In this document: positions 29,761-42,403 of the stretch, piece by piece | How positions within the stretch are numbered: position 1 is the stretch's first letter | Layout of the letters: each line of letters starts with the position of its first letter | Assembly: GCA_032629725.1 (NCBI GenBank) | Contig: JAFEVB010000021.1 | Coordinates: forward strand, 372,001 to 436,000 | Length of the DNA: 64,000 bases | Direction of reading: 5' to 3' | Source: Gremmenia infestans | Lineage: Eukaryota; Ascomycota; Leotiomycetes; Helotiales; Hamatocanthoscyphaceae | Position numbers and translations under genes: made by a program | The notes under the pieces: generated by a model | Told to the model about the DNA's origin: nothing | Database searches by the model: none | What the model saw: the letters and a program-made list of their open reading frames with translations, nothing else

Positions 29761-32700
29761 GTTGCGATAAAGATTGACTTGTCTGCTTGATTGAAGCCCC
29801 AAGGAGTATTTAATTAGGCTGAGAGGTGAGTTGTAATTGTTCTCCTCTCGGACAGACCTCTCTTTCCGCCTCTTATATCACAAATTCTTATATCACAAAT
29901 GCCGATGCTCGAGCTTTGCTGTCTCACCCCCAGGGCAATTTGAACGAGAAGATTTGGTGGGAAGATGAGAGATTCGAAGTACGAATGTATGTCCAGCTGA
30001 GGATGAGCAAATCGTCATATACCTACCGTGTGCCGAATTTCGTTGTTATCATTGACTCGGGATGGCCAAAGAAATCTTCCAGATGACCGCAGGGGGCTAG
30101 GGACTGGAATTGAAGAAACATCCTACGAGATAGGAAAATAGAAGGCTGGAAAAAACATTCTCACTCAAACTATTGATCAGATTCTTGTGTTTGAGATGTC
30201 GCGCGCGCGTGGTCTCATGATGGCATTCTCGCTCGTGGCAGGAACCACATTCCTGAGCGTGACTGTCGCGTTGGGACGCGACGATTCGCATATCAACGTT
30301 TCTATTGATTCCTTATTGGAGGAAGAAGCCGTTTGTGGAAGAATATAGTAATAGTAGAAGGAAAGGGCTTGCTCTTATTTCGAAATGCGCATCCCTTGCT
30401 TGAACTGTTGCGCATATTCAAAAGTCCCTCCACTTGCACCTGCACGTACCTGCATCTGCAAGACTGACATTGTGCGCTTAAAGTGTACTTTGCTGGAGTT
30501 ACTCAAAGTTGTATAGGTATGAGTGTCTTTCCGTATAGGTATAGCAGGTCATCGTTCTATCTCCCTTTTTTTATTTCTGCTTTAATGTCTTTCTTGCCTT
30601 TCGTCACTTCGTGGTCTCCTTTTAAGTTTTAAAATTTCTCCGTTCGTGCTTGAAGATCTAGAAGGATTCCAGTGTCCCGCGTTTCATCGTCCAGGAATGG
30701 CGAAAAAGCTTATAAATCTGTGGGCAAGAATAGATGTGATAATCCAGACGATATTTCTCAGCTTCTTGGTTTGTTTAGGCTGTTGTCTTAGGTCGCGCAT
30801 ACAGTGGCCCCGGGAGTTGAATATGCGTAGGTAGGTGATGAGAAGGACGAAGGGATATTTCGAACTGGTTTCATTATTTCTCGATGCACTTGACTCTTGG
30901 GGATCAAGCGCAATAGACTTCCTTGCCTGGACCTGTGGTACATCTACTTACCGTACTTCATATCTGAAGTTTCAAATGATGCAAAGACAGTTAAGAGCGA
31001 CCAAAATTTTCGGTCTTTGGACGCACATTATACGTAGATATTGTAGATAGATGGATTACCTACTGTACGTACGTACACGATTATCAACTCCACTCGGTGT
31101 TACGGATATGTGACCAACCGTCAGGGAATATGCATGGGGTTCTATTTGGTAGATCTTATGAACCTCTACTTCATACTACTCCCCCCCCCTTAATAAATGT
31201 TAATGATCCTACGCCCCACCATATAAACAGGGGACTTAATCAAATGATATCACCACGTCTAAGGCCTAGAAGGACCTTACAAGGACTTTACAAGTATCTT
31301 ACGCCGTGAATAGTAGGCTACTTGCTAGGATATCCAGTCATTTAGTTCTATAGGATTACATTATTTATAGAACAAACCCATAATCTAACATTTATTAAGG
31401 GGGGCAGAGTATACGGCGCAAGCACCAGCCAAGCGCTTAATACCTACAGGGGGGCCTAAATTCTCCAGATGGATGCAGTAACCAAGGTTTTCGGCAAAAA
31501 TTCTTGCATATAGAGGGCTCTGACCAGATTCTGACGCTACAGGGGTTATAGAGAGCCTTGTTGGCCAAATTTCGCTTCAAGCCTTACAGATCTAAGGCAC
31601 AGCATTATCACCATTACTAGAAACTTAGCAATCTCCTGCTACAGTAAGCTATAGGATAGGCTTTAATACGTGCATTATAGGGCTCTCCTACAGTAGTCCT
31701 CCCCTCTCCTCAAGGTGAAAAAACGGGTGTTGCTTCATTTGGAAATCAAATGCGCCGTGTGTTCGCGCTGCTACGCCGCTAGAAGCCCCTGTCATTTCAG
31801 AGGTGCTGTATGTACGTACTATATTTGGCGAACTGCTAGCTATATATAGGTATAGCAGACCTATAGTACGCAGGGTGCGCTTACAGGATTACTACTCCGC
31901 ATACGTACTGTTCTGCTCATATAGAAGTAGTAGGACAAGACCCAACTGCACAGAACGAGCCGACGAGTAAATGGCACCCGCGTAAGTTGCGCACCGGTTA
32001 TTAGCGCCTATACTCACCTCATCGTCCCTGGAGGTCTATCTTGAGGCCTGTGCGTCTGGGACTTTTTTGCCAGAACCTCCGCTGGTGAACGGGGCCTAAG
32101 CTATCTTGAATAGTTAACCGTATATTGTTGTCAAGTTGGAGTTGCGACGTTCTTATATGCTTTGCTCACGGGGTGTTATACACCGCCGGTTGAGCCTCTT
32201 CAACTTCATTTGTGAAAAGGGGCTGTCCATTAAATATAAATACTCGTAAAGTCTAGATATCAAACAACCGGTGAACCGTCCCGTCCCGTCCCGAAATCCG
32301 ATTATACGCCGTACAGAGTACAGCACTTGAAGTCTGGGGTATAGTTTTTAACACATCTGGGGTGGCACGGTTCACCCTCGTGCTCCAAAGTCGTACGGAG
32401 AACGGCGCTGCATAGCCCATGCAGCCTTGCAGGCACGAACCACGATTACTTTACACAAGCCTGTTCACTTGACAAGGTTTGGATCCTGAGATATCTTACA
32501 ATTCAGTCTCCTAGAATTACCACCGACCGCATAGCTATCATACAAATTCTAACAAGTGATATTCTTCTTGTTCTATCTATGTCAGATATGAAGTTGATAA
32601 ATTCTCTCCTGCACTGTTGACAAAATGGTACGGTTGGTACCTGGTTTCGTGATTCCTTGGCCAGGGGTACGGATACGCAGTATTCCTACAGAACAAGGGT

Positions 32701-32867
32701 GTCTCGCTTTATATGTCGGCTATGTCGCAGGGAGAGTGTTACTGATCGGCAGGATCCTCCAAGGTTTCACTGTAGGGGGGGATGAATAAGATGTCTCTGT
32801 ACCCTCTTTCACCCCAAGTCCTGATCTTACGGACCATCGAGCTTTTCAGCCCACTCAAAACTCAAAG
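29761..32867. other. Gene-poor region, 3.1 kb, with a MITE-like element
   Basis: No open frame here shows a recognisable product. AT-rich stretches alternate with GC-richer ones. It contains the inverted-repeat element at 31176-31409 and, to its right, sequence at 31410-32300 that may include decayed repeats. A short CCGTCCCGTCCCG repeat occurs at about 32278. The last few hundred bases are the promoter of the surface-protein gene. Confidence 0.5.
31174..31411. mobile_element. MITE-like element with 19-bp perfect terminal inverted repeats and TA duplication
   Basis: CCCCCCTTAATAAATGTTA at 31184-31202 is the exact reverse complement of TAACATTTATTAAGGGGGG at 31386-31404. Similarity extends outward (CTACT... 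and ...CAGAG), giving an element of 234 bp, 31176-31409, directly flanked by TA at 31174-31175 and 31410-31411. It has no coding capacity. TA target duplication is typical of the Tc1/mariner superfamily, so it is probably a non-autonomous derivative. Length and copy number elsewhere cannot be seen from one window. Confidence 0.72.
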
Positions 32868-33928
32868 ATGTCTCTCACGGCGTCGGCGACAGCAGCGTTA
32901 ACATCGCCGGCGTTGACCACGACTTTTATACCAACCGCGACGACATGCACGGAAAATAGGCTGACTATGCTGGCAAATCGAGCCTTTGAAATATGGATGA
33001 ACGAGCCGGTCCCGGTGCCTGGATCAACGTCAACAGACTGCTATCCAAGTCAATTTGCAACAAGTTTCCTCCTTCAAGCTGGAGGTATTACCCAACCTGC
33101 ATTCAACCCGTTGATATGCCCAGTGAACTACTCTGTGATGGGCCCGTTCACATCCAACTACATAGCCTGTTGCCCAAGGTAAGCATATTTCAGATGTCAA
33201 ATGACTTAACGACTTGACGACTAACTTCTCCCAGCGGTTATTCGTTAGCACAACCATCAGTTTCAGCCCTCACTGACCGACCCGCCTTTGGAGGAACTTG
33301 TTATACGCCTCTCACCTCTGGAGTTCCGGTTCCCGTTACTGCATATGGATCATCCGGTGTGACAGCTACCACCACATTTGTAGCCACGGTCACGAATGCC
33401 CAAGCTTATGCACACGTACTTGACGGATACGCCTTTGGAGTCGCTCAGGTCGCAAGTATCCTACCGACTACCACCTCAACGGCTTCAGTGATCACGGCAG
33501 CGGCTTCAGCGAATACGGCGGTCTCGGCGGCAGGCGCCCAAGATAGCACATTCCCTCAGGGAGATCAAGCATCGCCAGGAGCGACTCACTTGTCCAAGTC
33601 GGCATCGATAGCAATAGGCGTAGTTGTGGGAGTTGTCGGCTTAGCGCTCCTGGGTCTTGGCTTCTGCCTCTTCCGTCGCTGGAAGCAAAAAGGGCAATCG
33701 GAACAGGCGGCGAAGCAAAGCATGGAGACTACTTCAACAGAAGTCTTCCACCAGCAGGATGGTGGAATTTACGGCGGGAGGGATTGGAAGCAACCAAGCG
33801 AAGACGCCCCCCCTATTCCTCCAAAGGAGCATGAGTTACATGCTGTTTCATCGCCAGTCGAGTTGTCAGCGCTAGAACCCAACTTTCCCCAGCTGTACGG
33901 TTCAGATCCAAAACCGAATTTCATTTGA
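32868..33928 (+). CDS. Single-pass cell-surface protein, mid2/WSC-like architecture, unknown function
   Basis: Two exons, 32868-33178 and 33235-33928, encode 334 residues. The N-terminal 225 residues are Ser/Thr/Ala-rich with Cys residues in a DCYPSQFATSFL...CPVNY...YIACCP...GTCYTPL pattern, as in small Cys-containing fungal ectodomains. One membrane helix at about 227-250 (SIAIGVVVGVVGLALLGLGFCLF) is followed by basic RRWKQKG and an 80-residue cytosolic tail with PPIPPKEHELHA, a proline-rich SH3-type stretch, and PQLYGSD. There is no obvious N-terminal signal peptide; the first residues are already Ser/Thr/Ala-rich, so signal-anchor topology is an alternative. Family not named. Confidence 0.75.
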
Positions 33929-34114
33929 TATGAATGTTTATGCTTGTACGAATGAACCTCCGTACAACGCTTCGTTTAGCCCCACCTAAGCGTGTTGTTG
34001 TATCTCTTTAGCGTGTTTATCATTTATGGAAAATTGGTACATTATCAGGAATAATTTTAAAGCATATCACTATTTCTATGTATATTATAAGACAACTTTG
34101 CAAATACGATTCAT

Positions 34115-34582
34115 TTAATAGGTTTCGTGATCAGGCAAGAAGGGATTTGGCCTAATCCAACGTCCCGGTCGCTCATCTACTCTACTGTCTAGCTCCAGAT
34201 CTTCATATTTGACCGGCTTCCCACTCAACACCGGGGAGTCTCCCATCACTATACAACGGCCCTCAACATACAAGGAAGCTCCCTCAATTCCATCTTGATA
34301 TTCTATCTCGAAGGAGCGATTGCGGTTGCTGATGACGATTGTCTTCGGCTTCTCAGGATCTGCGGATCGTAAAAGCGTAAGTTCAGCAGAAGAGAAGTTG
34401 ATGTTGATTTCGATGTTGATGATATCCTTTTTGTGATTAGGTTCCCATCCGAAGGTACCGTAGCGGAATCTATGCGTGACTCCCGGGAAGCGACTTACGC
34501 TCGAAAAATACCTTGATGAGCAGCCTGAGTTGCGGAGCTTGACGAGGTACAATACATTTTCGACATCGATGAAACGCATCAT
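34115..34582 (-). CDS. Small hypothetical protein
   Basis: Single open frame of 155 residues starting MMRFIDVENVLYLVKLRNSG and ending RPGRWIRPNPFLPDHETY. It includes a basic segment, a hydrophobic-polar alternating centre (DIINIEININFSSAELTLL) and no membrane helix. I do not recognise it. A very short putative intron near GTAAGTCGC is too small to be likely. Lies alone in a gene-poor region. Confidence 0.4.
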   Translation of the reverse strand: MMRFIDVENVLYLVKLRNSGCSSRYFSSVSRFPGVTHRFRYGTFGWEPNHKKDIINIEININFSSAELTLLRSADPEKPKTIVISNRNRSFEIEYQDGIEGASLYVEGRCIVMGDSPVLSGKPVKYEDLELDSRVDERPGRWIRPNPFLPDHETY

Positions 34583-35830
34583 TTTGATGATGTTTGGAAT
34601 CTGATTTCAAGTGGGGATTTGTCTTTTTTGGGTGTGCTTGCAGTTTTGAAGTGTGATGAGAGTATGTGTTCAATTTCTATCCAAAAGGTATGGCTTGTAC
34701 GAGGTTTATGTACTAATATGTTTATTTAGGAACAAGATTACCTCAATGAAATATGCAAAAGAAACACAACAAGACCATTGTTCTAACATCCAAGCCTTTG
34801 TTCAGCGACTTTAATTTTCTTTGATAACACAAACGGGAGCTGAGAACAATGCTGTTGTTCATAAAAGGCCTTGTTTATAGCAATGAGTACAATTCAAAGC
34901 AAGATGCTACGAGTAAAAGTTCTTATCAATGAAAACCTATTGCATGGTCAAACAGACCCAAAATTCCTGTATGATATTACCAGCTAAAATAAAAGAAGCC
35001 TCTAAAGGGGCTCTCTACGCGGCAAATGGGATACATTCCTCGCCAATAAACATTACAAGTATAGATATCTTAGCTAGTTCACTCTACAACTATGGTGTTG
35101 ATTTCGCTATTTGGCTATCGATGTCTCGTAGTCAGCAACTGCTAGACGCAGAGCAGTGTATATATTGACACGCATCTAGGATCGCTCGTGCCGTGTCAGT
35201 CCAAGGCAATGTAGTATAAATTGTTACGAGTTGTCCAGCCTAGGGCGCTCACTCAATTCTGAAACGCTAGACCTCTGCCGGTGCATAGGCGGTCTATCGA
35301 GGGGCGAGCATAGATCAAGGGCTTATGCTCTATTAAGAGGATAAACGCGAAATAGAAGCGGTTCTTGGGGGACCGTCGAATATATACAAGTTTTGAGACA
35401 GGTGCAGCCTAACCCTACTGGGTCATCCGACTCACCTTTTGGATCATCTTGAGGCTTAGATGATACCATGACAGTCATCGATCAGGGCATATGCATGTGC
35501 CGGGCTAGCTTTCTATCTTTTGAAGAAGAAAAAAATAGCGAATACAATAGAATGCATTGGTACTAAGTCTAACTTGAGAGTATTATCATTTTCTTGGCTA
35601 TTAGAAAATTGTACTCTAGTGTCAGTCAAAAGTGGTCATTTTAACTTTGTTGAACCTACTATCAGATACTAATCTATCTTATGAAATAAACATGCAGAAA
35701 TATTCACCACCGACGATATGGCTGGTGCGAGGTTAGGATAGATTAGTCCACGTGGGTATAAAACAAATGTTCATGTCGATGGATGTGAACCAAAGATTTT
35801 CAGTCTTTTAGCATTGGTTAGAGCTACCTC
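34583..35830. other. Intergenic, 1.25 kb, no gene seen
   Basis: AT-rich sequence between the small hypothetical and the NmrA-like gene. Only short open frames; no repeats with clear ends. Confidence 0.45.
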
Positions 35831-36801
35831 CTAGTTTCCACTAGCTAGCAAAGTCTTGAAGATGGCCTCAACATCTGCCTCTGTCTTCCCAGTGATTCCA
35901 AGCAGCGCGTTATCATCTTTCTCAAACTTGTTACCATAACCCTCTCCGAAAATCCCTCTATAAAGAAATCCAGCCATCACCGGAAACGTGAACTCGCCCC
36001 TTGCCAAACCCTCATTGGAAGATTTCTCAAGCTCCACGGTGCTGACATTAACGGGCTCCCATTTCTTCTCAGGGGCAACTTTCTGCGCAATTTCCAAAAG
36101 CCGCTTCTGGGAAATGTCAATGTCGCGAACATAGACGTATCTGTTCTTGGTCTCCTCATAATGGCCTAGAATACCAACAACTGCCTGGCCAACTGAAGCT
36201 AGAGTGGTGGCGCTGAAAACAGTCTTGCCGTCGTCGTAGATCGTGGGCTTGCCCTCCTTCGTGTCTAGCAAGAAACCATTGCTGAGACCCCAATCCAAAA
36301 AGGCACCATTGGAGACATAAGTGTATGTCATGCCGGGTTTAGCGGCGAGTGCTTTTTGGAGGTGCTGTTGTGTCGCGATCTTGTGTGCAAAAACAGGGAG
36401 GGCAGCGACCTTGGGGTTGGCAATGTCACAACCGAATTCGGAAGGAAGAAAACGCTTCACGCCTGCTGCAATCGCTGCATCGATGAGAACATGTTGGCCT
36501 TGCATGCCTTCGACACCAACAGTTGATACGACTGCGTCCTGCCCTTTGAACGCAGCAGTTACAGATTCAACCGAGGAGGTGTCAGCTGTGACGACTTTGA
36601 CTGAAGCTGGGAAGCTGGCTTTGGAGCTTGGGCGTTTGACAACAGTAACGTTGAATTTCCCTGATTCTACGAGTGCTTTCAAGATCGGCTCCCCAAGAGC
36701 ACCAGAAGCCTAGGGTAATCAGATATGGTTTGGGGGATGTAAACACCATACGCTGGAAAAGTACTCACTCCGACAATTGCGACGTTCTTGATCTCAACCA
36801 T
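35831..36801 (-). CDS. NmrA-like / isoflavone-reductase-family NAD(P)-dependent oxidoreductase
   Basis: Two exons, 36801-36769 (11 codons, MVEIKNVAIVG) and 36709-35831, give 303 residues. VGASGALGEPI across the junction is the GxxGxxG Rossmann motif of the family. VVKRPSS suits NADP binding, followed by TADTSSVESVTAAFKGQDAVVSTVG and the diagnostic KRFLPSEFGCD block. The C-terminal part has the GNKFEKDDN...IFKTLL helix. Members reduce aryl or quinoid substrates or sense NAD(P). Position: head-to-head with a dual-finger transcription factor, 0.7 kb away, suggesting co-regulation. Substrate unknown. Confidence 0.9.
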
Positions 36802-37493
36802 CTTGATGGCTTGATGCTAATTTGAGTTTGTGTTGAAAAGAGTAGAATGTAGAAAAGACTTGATGCTGTGGATGTAAGAGTGACCGACTTACTTTGAGAG
36901 CGTCTAGGAGAGTCTATTATACTTCTCAGAAGTGCAAAAGCTATTCTCAACTGCCGCTCAACTGCCGCCCAACTAACCACGATATTGGAAATGATGCCAT
37001 TGCTTACTCAATTCTTTACGGGGTGAGAGTTGAAGCCATACTACCAGTATTGCATTCCTTGGTGTTCATGCAAATGGAACACCGGAAAGTAAAATCAGCC
37101 AAAAATGTGGGAGCCGTCCGGGACCCACTGTCGCAAAATTGGCACCCTTTATTGGGCGACTGGTCTAGCGCCGCTGACTTATGAACGCCCCTTTCTTACG
37201 CACACATCGGCTCCCATCCGGCTCCCACTTCAAAAGCACTTGCTCCAAGATACCTCCTTAGAGATACTCAACCTACTGAGCTATCACCCACGCACAACAA
37301 AATAGCTTTGGATACGACCCTCCCAATTGAGTTAGGCATTCTTTCGAATAGAGGCTGAAGACAAGGGCTTAAATTCATTCTTTTTACTCGTTTCTTTAGG
37401 ACGTACCTTCATCCACTTGCCACTTAGTCCATTAGCTCTATACGAGAACTTCAGACATCATTAGACTCCAATCTACATGAAATATCAGTCATC
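36802..37493. promoter_or_regulatory. Divergent promoter with CGGCTCCCA sites
   Basis: 0.69 kb between the NmrA-like gene and the C2H2-Zn2Cys6 regulator. CGGCTCCCA occurs at 37208-37216 and 37219-37227, 11 bp apart (one helical turn), and inverted (TGGGAGCCG) at 37108-37116. CGG half-sites are the usual targets of Zn2Cys6 proteins, so this may be an autoregulatory operator. Confidence 0.5.
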
Positions 37494-40270
37494 ATGGGTC
37501 ATACGGAGATCACAAAAAATTCGCGGTGGGCGTGTAATTTCGGGGGATGTGAGAAATCATTTGTCAGGAAAGAGCATCTCACTCGCCACCAGCGTACGCA
37601 TTCAGGAGGCGACGACCAATACAAATGTAAAGTCTGCTTTCAGAAATTCAACCGTAGGTATGGATATTCTCCACCCCCATCTTTTTTAATTCAGGATCCA
37701 CAATTAGGTGGACTTGGCAACCCACCGGCTCTCAGTTTCTCCTTCCACCCGTCTCAGTTCAGCCTCTTCTTATTCCAAGACACTGCTGTCTTGCAGCTTC
37801 CCATGTACTCTGGCTATGAGATCTCACTAGATCGTCACCTACCCAATCTTCTGGGTGTATGAACAATTTACTGATAGTTTGATAGTGATAGTCTCCAGCG
37901 TCATCTTGCCAGACACGGAGATGACTACAAACCCGGTCCTTCTGGGCGAGTCAAGCGGGCATGTATACTATGCCATAAAGGCAAGATCAAGTGTGATGGA
38001 GATCAACCATGTTCGAGATGTCACTCGAAGGGAGCGGTTTGCCGGTATGAACAGGTTGAGCAGCAAAATGTAAGCGACACCGGCTTGGGATTCGGCTTGC
38101 ACTTTCTAGTAGACCTCAGAGACATCGAAGCTAAAATTTTCTCAGAAGATCCCCCCACTACCAAAACCCTCGATGGATGTCGTTGAGAGTGAGAGCATCC
38201 GCCGGATTCCAGGCCCTGAGGCCCACGTACCACCAAGCCTAGACCTCATGCCAATGTTTTCTGCAAGTACGCCAGATTCATATCAGTTAGGAGTCGGTTC
38301 TGGTAGTTCTTGGGATGGTCCAGCAATACCCCATGTCCAGCCATCCATTAAATCACCTCCTCAAGATGGCACATCAAGGCCGAAAGTCCCCCTAGGTCAC
38401 GGGATTATTGGTTTGAAGATGTTGCAACTCCGGAATGATTCGCCTCTCAGGAATTCCAAAGTTCCATTTGATAGCCAGCCCGACTTCTTGTTGGATGAAG
38501 GCCTTCCCATGCCTCCCGACGATGCAACGGACAGCTACGAGAAGCTTTATTTTGACCACTTCCACCACCGGTGGCCAATAATACATCGTCCTTCTTATGA
38601 AGACGACAATCCTAGGCATTTATTAAGCGCATTACGATTATCCACGTCGATGATAGGTGGCTGGTTTAGTGAAACCGTTGAGGGCAAGAGATACGCTGTC
38701 GTAGTGCATGATCACTTGATGCTGAATATCTCAACCAAACTAGTAAGCACTCGAACCCAGATTGGACATTGACACGTACAACTTACACTGAGATACCTCA
38801 GGGCGAGTCAAACTCGAAGTATATATTCCAGCAAGACACTCTACCATCTTGGCTATGCCAAGCAGCACTTATCAACATTGTGTTCGCCCTACATACTGGG
38901 GTTTGTAGAGCCACATTCCACAATTTAAATCATTTCATCTAACATATATATAGATTGAGCAGAATATATCAAGAGCTGCTGTTCTTCGGAGTACTCTTGT
39001 CTCCGTTCTTCAAGAAGTGGGGTTCTTCAGATCCGAGACCGTCTGGGCGGATGAAAAGCCGGGATATTTCATACCCATGCACCTATCAAAGCTAGGAGAA
39101 AGACAGCGGTAATACTAGATCTGGTTTTGGATCCTCGTACAAAGACACTGACTGTGTACTAGCCTGGCAGCGTACCTATTCAAAATAGACAATTACTTGA
39201 GCATTATCCGGGCCAAACCAGCTTTACTCACCAAGGATGATCTCCACTTTACATTTCAAAGTACCTATGCGGCATGGAATTCAAGCCGACTTGATCTTTT
39301 CGCAACACGCATCGAGGCAGAGCCTACTTTCAGGAACCAGATCACAATGCGTGACCGGATCAAGGACATTTATGATTGGAGTATCGAGGCGAAAGACAAG
39401 CCGCTGCTCCTCGAAGATATCATACTATGCATGTGCTCCATGGAGCCAAGAATCGCAGAATTCTGGGAAAAAATGCGGAACTGCTCTTTCGTTTACAGCT
39501 TGGAGGGCTTCAAGACCGAATGCCCTAGACACCGCTTAGAAGCCCTGAAGCTCTTCCTCGACCGAATATCCTGCCAGTTATCTAGACCCGTGAGCCTCGA
39601 ATGCCAAATTCTGCCTCTGAGGTATTACTACGGCTACGAAGACCCCGACGAGCCGGGTTCGCAGGACGCTGCACTGGCGCGAGTGAAAGGTCTTCTGTTT
39701 GATGCAAAGATGTTATACCACTGTCTTAGCATCCAGCTGAATACCGATATCCGCATGCTAGCACAGCTCGCAAAAGACGGCAATGCGAACTCCCTGATGG
39801 AACTCCCCGAGCTCCAGCAACAAGAACGCGAGAATCGCGGGAAGTCGGTCACAACTTGGACCACGACATCACTTGCGCGACAATCCTTACTCCACGCCGC
39901 AGAAATCCTCGTCCTGCACCAAAAGAACAAGGAATTTGATACCAGGACTATGGACCCGATTGTATACGTAGCACTTGCTGCAGGTGCGCTGGCCGTGTGG
40001 GCGTATTGCATGTTTAGCGGGGATGCTGGGCGAGCGGAGGAGGAGAAGCTGTTTGCGGAGCTGACGAATTGGTGTGGGAGGAAGAGGCATGGTAGGGATG
40101 CGTGGATTGGGGTTGGGGTTGGGATACCGTTGGATATTGGGGGCGTGAGGCTGTGTGAGGGGAATGCTGCGTTGCTCGTGGGGAAGTTTCGGGAGTTTAT
40201 ACCGGATGGGTGGGAGTTGGCGGAATCGATTATGCCGGTCATGTCTACGGGGTTGGATGGAATTGCTTGA
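37494..40270 (+). CDS. Transcription factor with two C2H2 fingers, a Zn2Cys6 cluster and a fungal-specific TF domain
   Basis: Six exons, 37494-37657, 37886-38069, 38146-38742, 38802-38900, 38954-39108 and 39163-40270, encode 768 residues. Finger 1 uses Cys14/Cys19/His32/His36; finger 2 uses Cys45/Cys48/His61/His65 and is completed across the first intron (FQKFNRSDSLQRHLARH). A Zn2Cys6 cluster follows at Cys81, 84, 91, 97, 100 and 107 (RACILCHKGKIKCDG). The middle has FDHFHHRWPIIHRPSYEDDNP, the start of a PF04082-type region, and LCQAALINIVFALHTG. The final exon holds the conserved helical domain. The tandem C2H2 plus Zn2Cys6 layout is known among fungal metabolic regulators. The first exon is small; the 228-nt intron is the least certain junction. 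Neighbours are two reductases. Confidence 0.88.
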
Positions 40271-40404
40271 GTGAGTTTGATTTAGGGATTTGTACTGGCT
40301 AGGGGCGTTGGATGAGATGGAGATGGAGATACCAAATCTCTCATGTATTTTGTAGCGCCACGTACTGTATACACCTATCAACTTCTCCTCTTCACTCACA
40401 GTAT

Positions 40405-41656
40405 CTACAAAGATACAACAATCTTCTTCGCAGAAACGCCCTTCATCTGCACGTCAAACGCACCCTGAATACTCTCCAGCCCTTTCCCAAAAACCTCCGC
40501 CTCTGGAGACGCAACAAAGCTCCCCTCCTCCAACGCCCTAGGCAGGAAATCCACAAACATAGCCGGTCCAACCTCATCATCCTTAATACTACTCGACATG
40601 CAAAACTTGGCGCTGACGCCCTCAGGTAGCTCATCTTCAGCCGGTGGAAACGTAGCACACGCTACGAATTTGTTAGCACCGTCAGATGCAGCCACTACTG
40701 CGATGCAGGCCATGGCAGGGCCTTTGTCCAAAGTCTTTGCGCCGGCTTTGGCGGCTTTGGCGGCGATGGCGAGGGCGCCGGCGAGGGGTTTTCCTGTTCC
40801 GGCGAAGGCGGCGATCAGGTCGGGGATGATGGTAGCGCTGTTGTAGTCGAATGCTTGGCTTGCGCCGAGGGTTTTGACGTAGGCGAAGTTCTGTGTTTCG
40901 TGTTAGTTTTTAAGGATATAGAGGCTGGTGCAAGGAGTTTGTTGTGAGGTAGGTAAAATATGTATGTACCTTTGGCGAGCAAGTCGTGATGACCTCATAG
41001 CCTGCTCCAACGGCGAGCTATTGGAAAAGTTCAAGTCAGTAAATTGGACTGAAGTGCCGTGAGTCGGGAAAGGGGCTTTTGGTGACAGAAGAAAGTACAT
41101 CGAGGTCAACAGAGACACGTACCTGAATTGCATTGCATCCAACGCTGGTCGATCCGCCCCAGATAAGCAGAGACTTGCCGGTGGGCTTTGGAGGGACCGA
41201 GGGGAGTTGAAGCCCCAGCATGCCCTGTTGGAACAGCCCAGAAGCAGCGGTACTTAAGCCAAGTGGAATAACAGAAGCGCTCTCATACGACATTCCTTCT
41301 GGAATATGGGAGGTCATATGATCTCTCAGAACAGTATACTCCTGGAAGGCGCCCTCCGAGTGGCCAGCGAGACAGAGTGCCAGACCAATAACCCGATCAC
41401 CAACTTTGAAACGCGTTATACCGCTGCCGATTTCACATACTTCGCCTGCGACGTCGCTGCCGCCGATGTAGGGGTACGCGAGCCAGGGGAATAGGATGTT
41501 ACCTTTAACTTGGATGGCCCAGTCCGCCGGGTTTATTGCCACGGCTTTGGACTTGATGACAATCTGATGCTCGGTTGGAGAAGTGTATGGAGCGGATTTG
41601 ACGTTGAGAGGGATAGCTCCCACTTTTTCCAACCAAGCTGCAGTATTGGAAGGCAT
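40405..41656 (-). CDS. Medium-chain dehydrogenase/reductase (zinc-binding-type oxidoreductase, enoyl-reductase-like)
   Basis: Three exons, 41656-41123, 41017-40970 and 40890-40405, give 355 residues. The GroES-like N-terminus carries VAINPADW, GGSDVAGEVCEIGSGI and KVGDRVIGL. The Rossmann part starts GKSLLIWGGSTSVGCNAIQ, then GYEVITTCSPKNF and AFDYNS. The Cys and His that hold catalytic zinc in classical alcohol dehydrogenases are not evident, so it resembles the zinc-free quinone/trans-enoyl reductase group (LovC, ToxD-like). It is convergent with the TF and divergent from the Zn2Cys6 gene. Substrate unknown. Confidence 0.9.
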
Positions 41657-42403
41657 TTGGAAATTCGGGGATGATTTTGAAATGTTTGGCTTGGTTTAAT
41701 TTGACTGAAAACAAGAAATACAAGTTTGAGATTGAGGGAGCTGATGATTTGCTGTCTATTCTCTGGATCTAAAAAAGGAGCAACATGATCGACCTTATAT
41801 ACTCATTGAAGACGTAGGCAGAACAATGTCTTGAGGGGAGCTAAAAGGCAACATCGGGCGAAGACCAACTAAGTCCGTTACCTCCACCGACAGGGAGTGG
41901 AGTACTTGCTTCTTTCTCAACAAGTGTAAGTTGTGACTGTCAAATTATCGTGACTACATCGTATATGGAGGCTGAAAACTGGCGCGGCAAAGGACGCATG
42001 TCTCATCCTTGGGATTTCAAGCGTACGATCTTTGATTAGTAGAAGAGAATATAGATCCAAGCACTATACATTACTGGGAAATGCCTTTAACTCCAGTAGA
42101 TACGAGATTTCGGCGGAATTAAGGTCTATGAAGAAGAAGACTTGATTCTTGAGCCCTGACAGCGAGGGATCCAAGCTATTCCAAAAATGGACTAGAGCCA
42201 GGTGAAATACGACAGAAGGGAAAGCGCCAAAATATAAGAGTGGATCTACAAGGGGTTCGGCCAATAGGTCTCTTTCTCGCTACGCCTTGGGGAAAGGTGT
42301 AGGCGTATATTCCCTTTGACTTGCCTCTTCACTTCCTCCATGCTTCACATCTCTTTTCCCCCATCACCTTTTGCGGACAATAGCATTCTTGCATAGCCTG
42401 ACG
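41657..42403. promoter_or_regulatory. Divergent promoter between the medium-chain reductase and the Zn2Cys6 regulator
   Basis: 0.75 kb. Head-to-head arrangement of the two genes suggests co-control. I found no CGGCTCCCA copy here. Confidence 0.35.
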
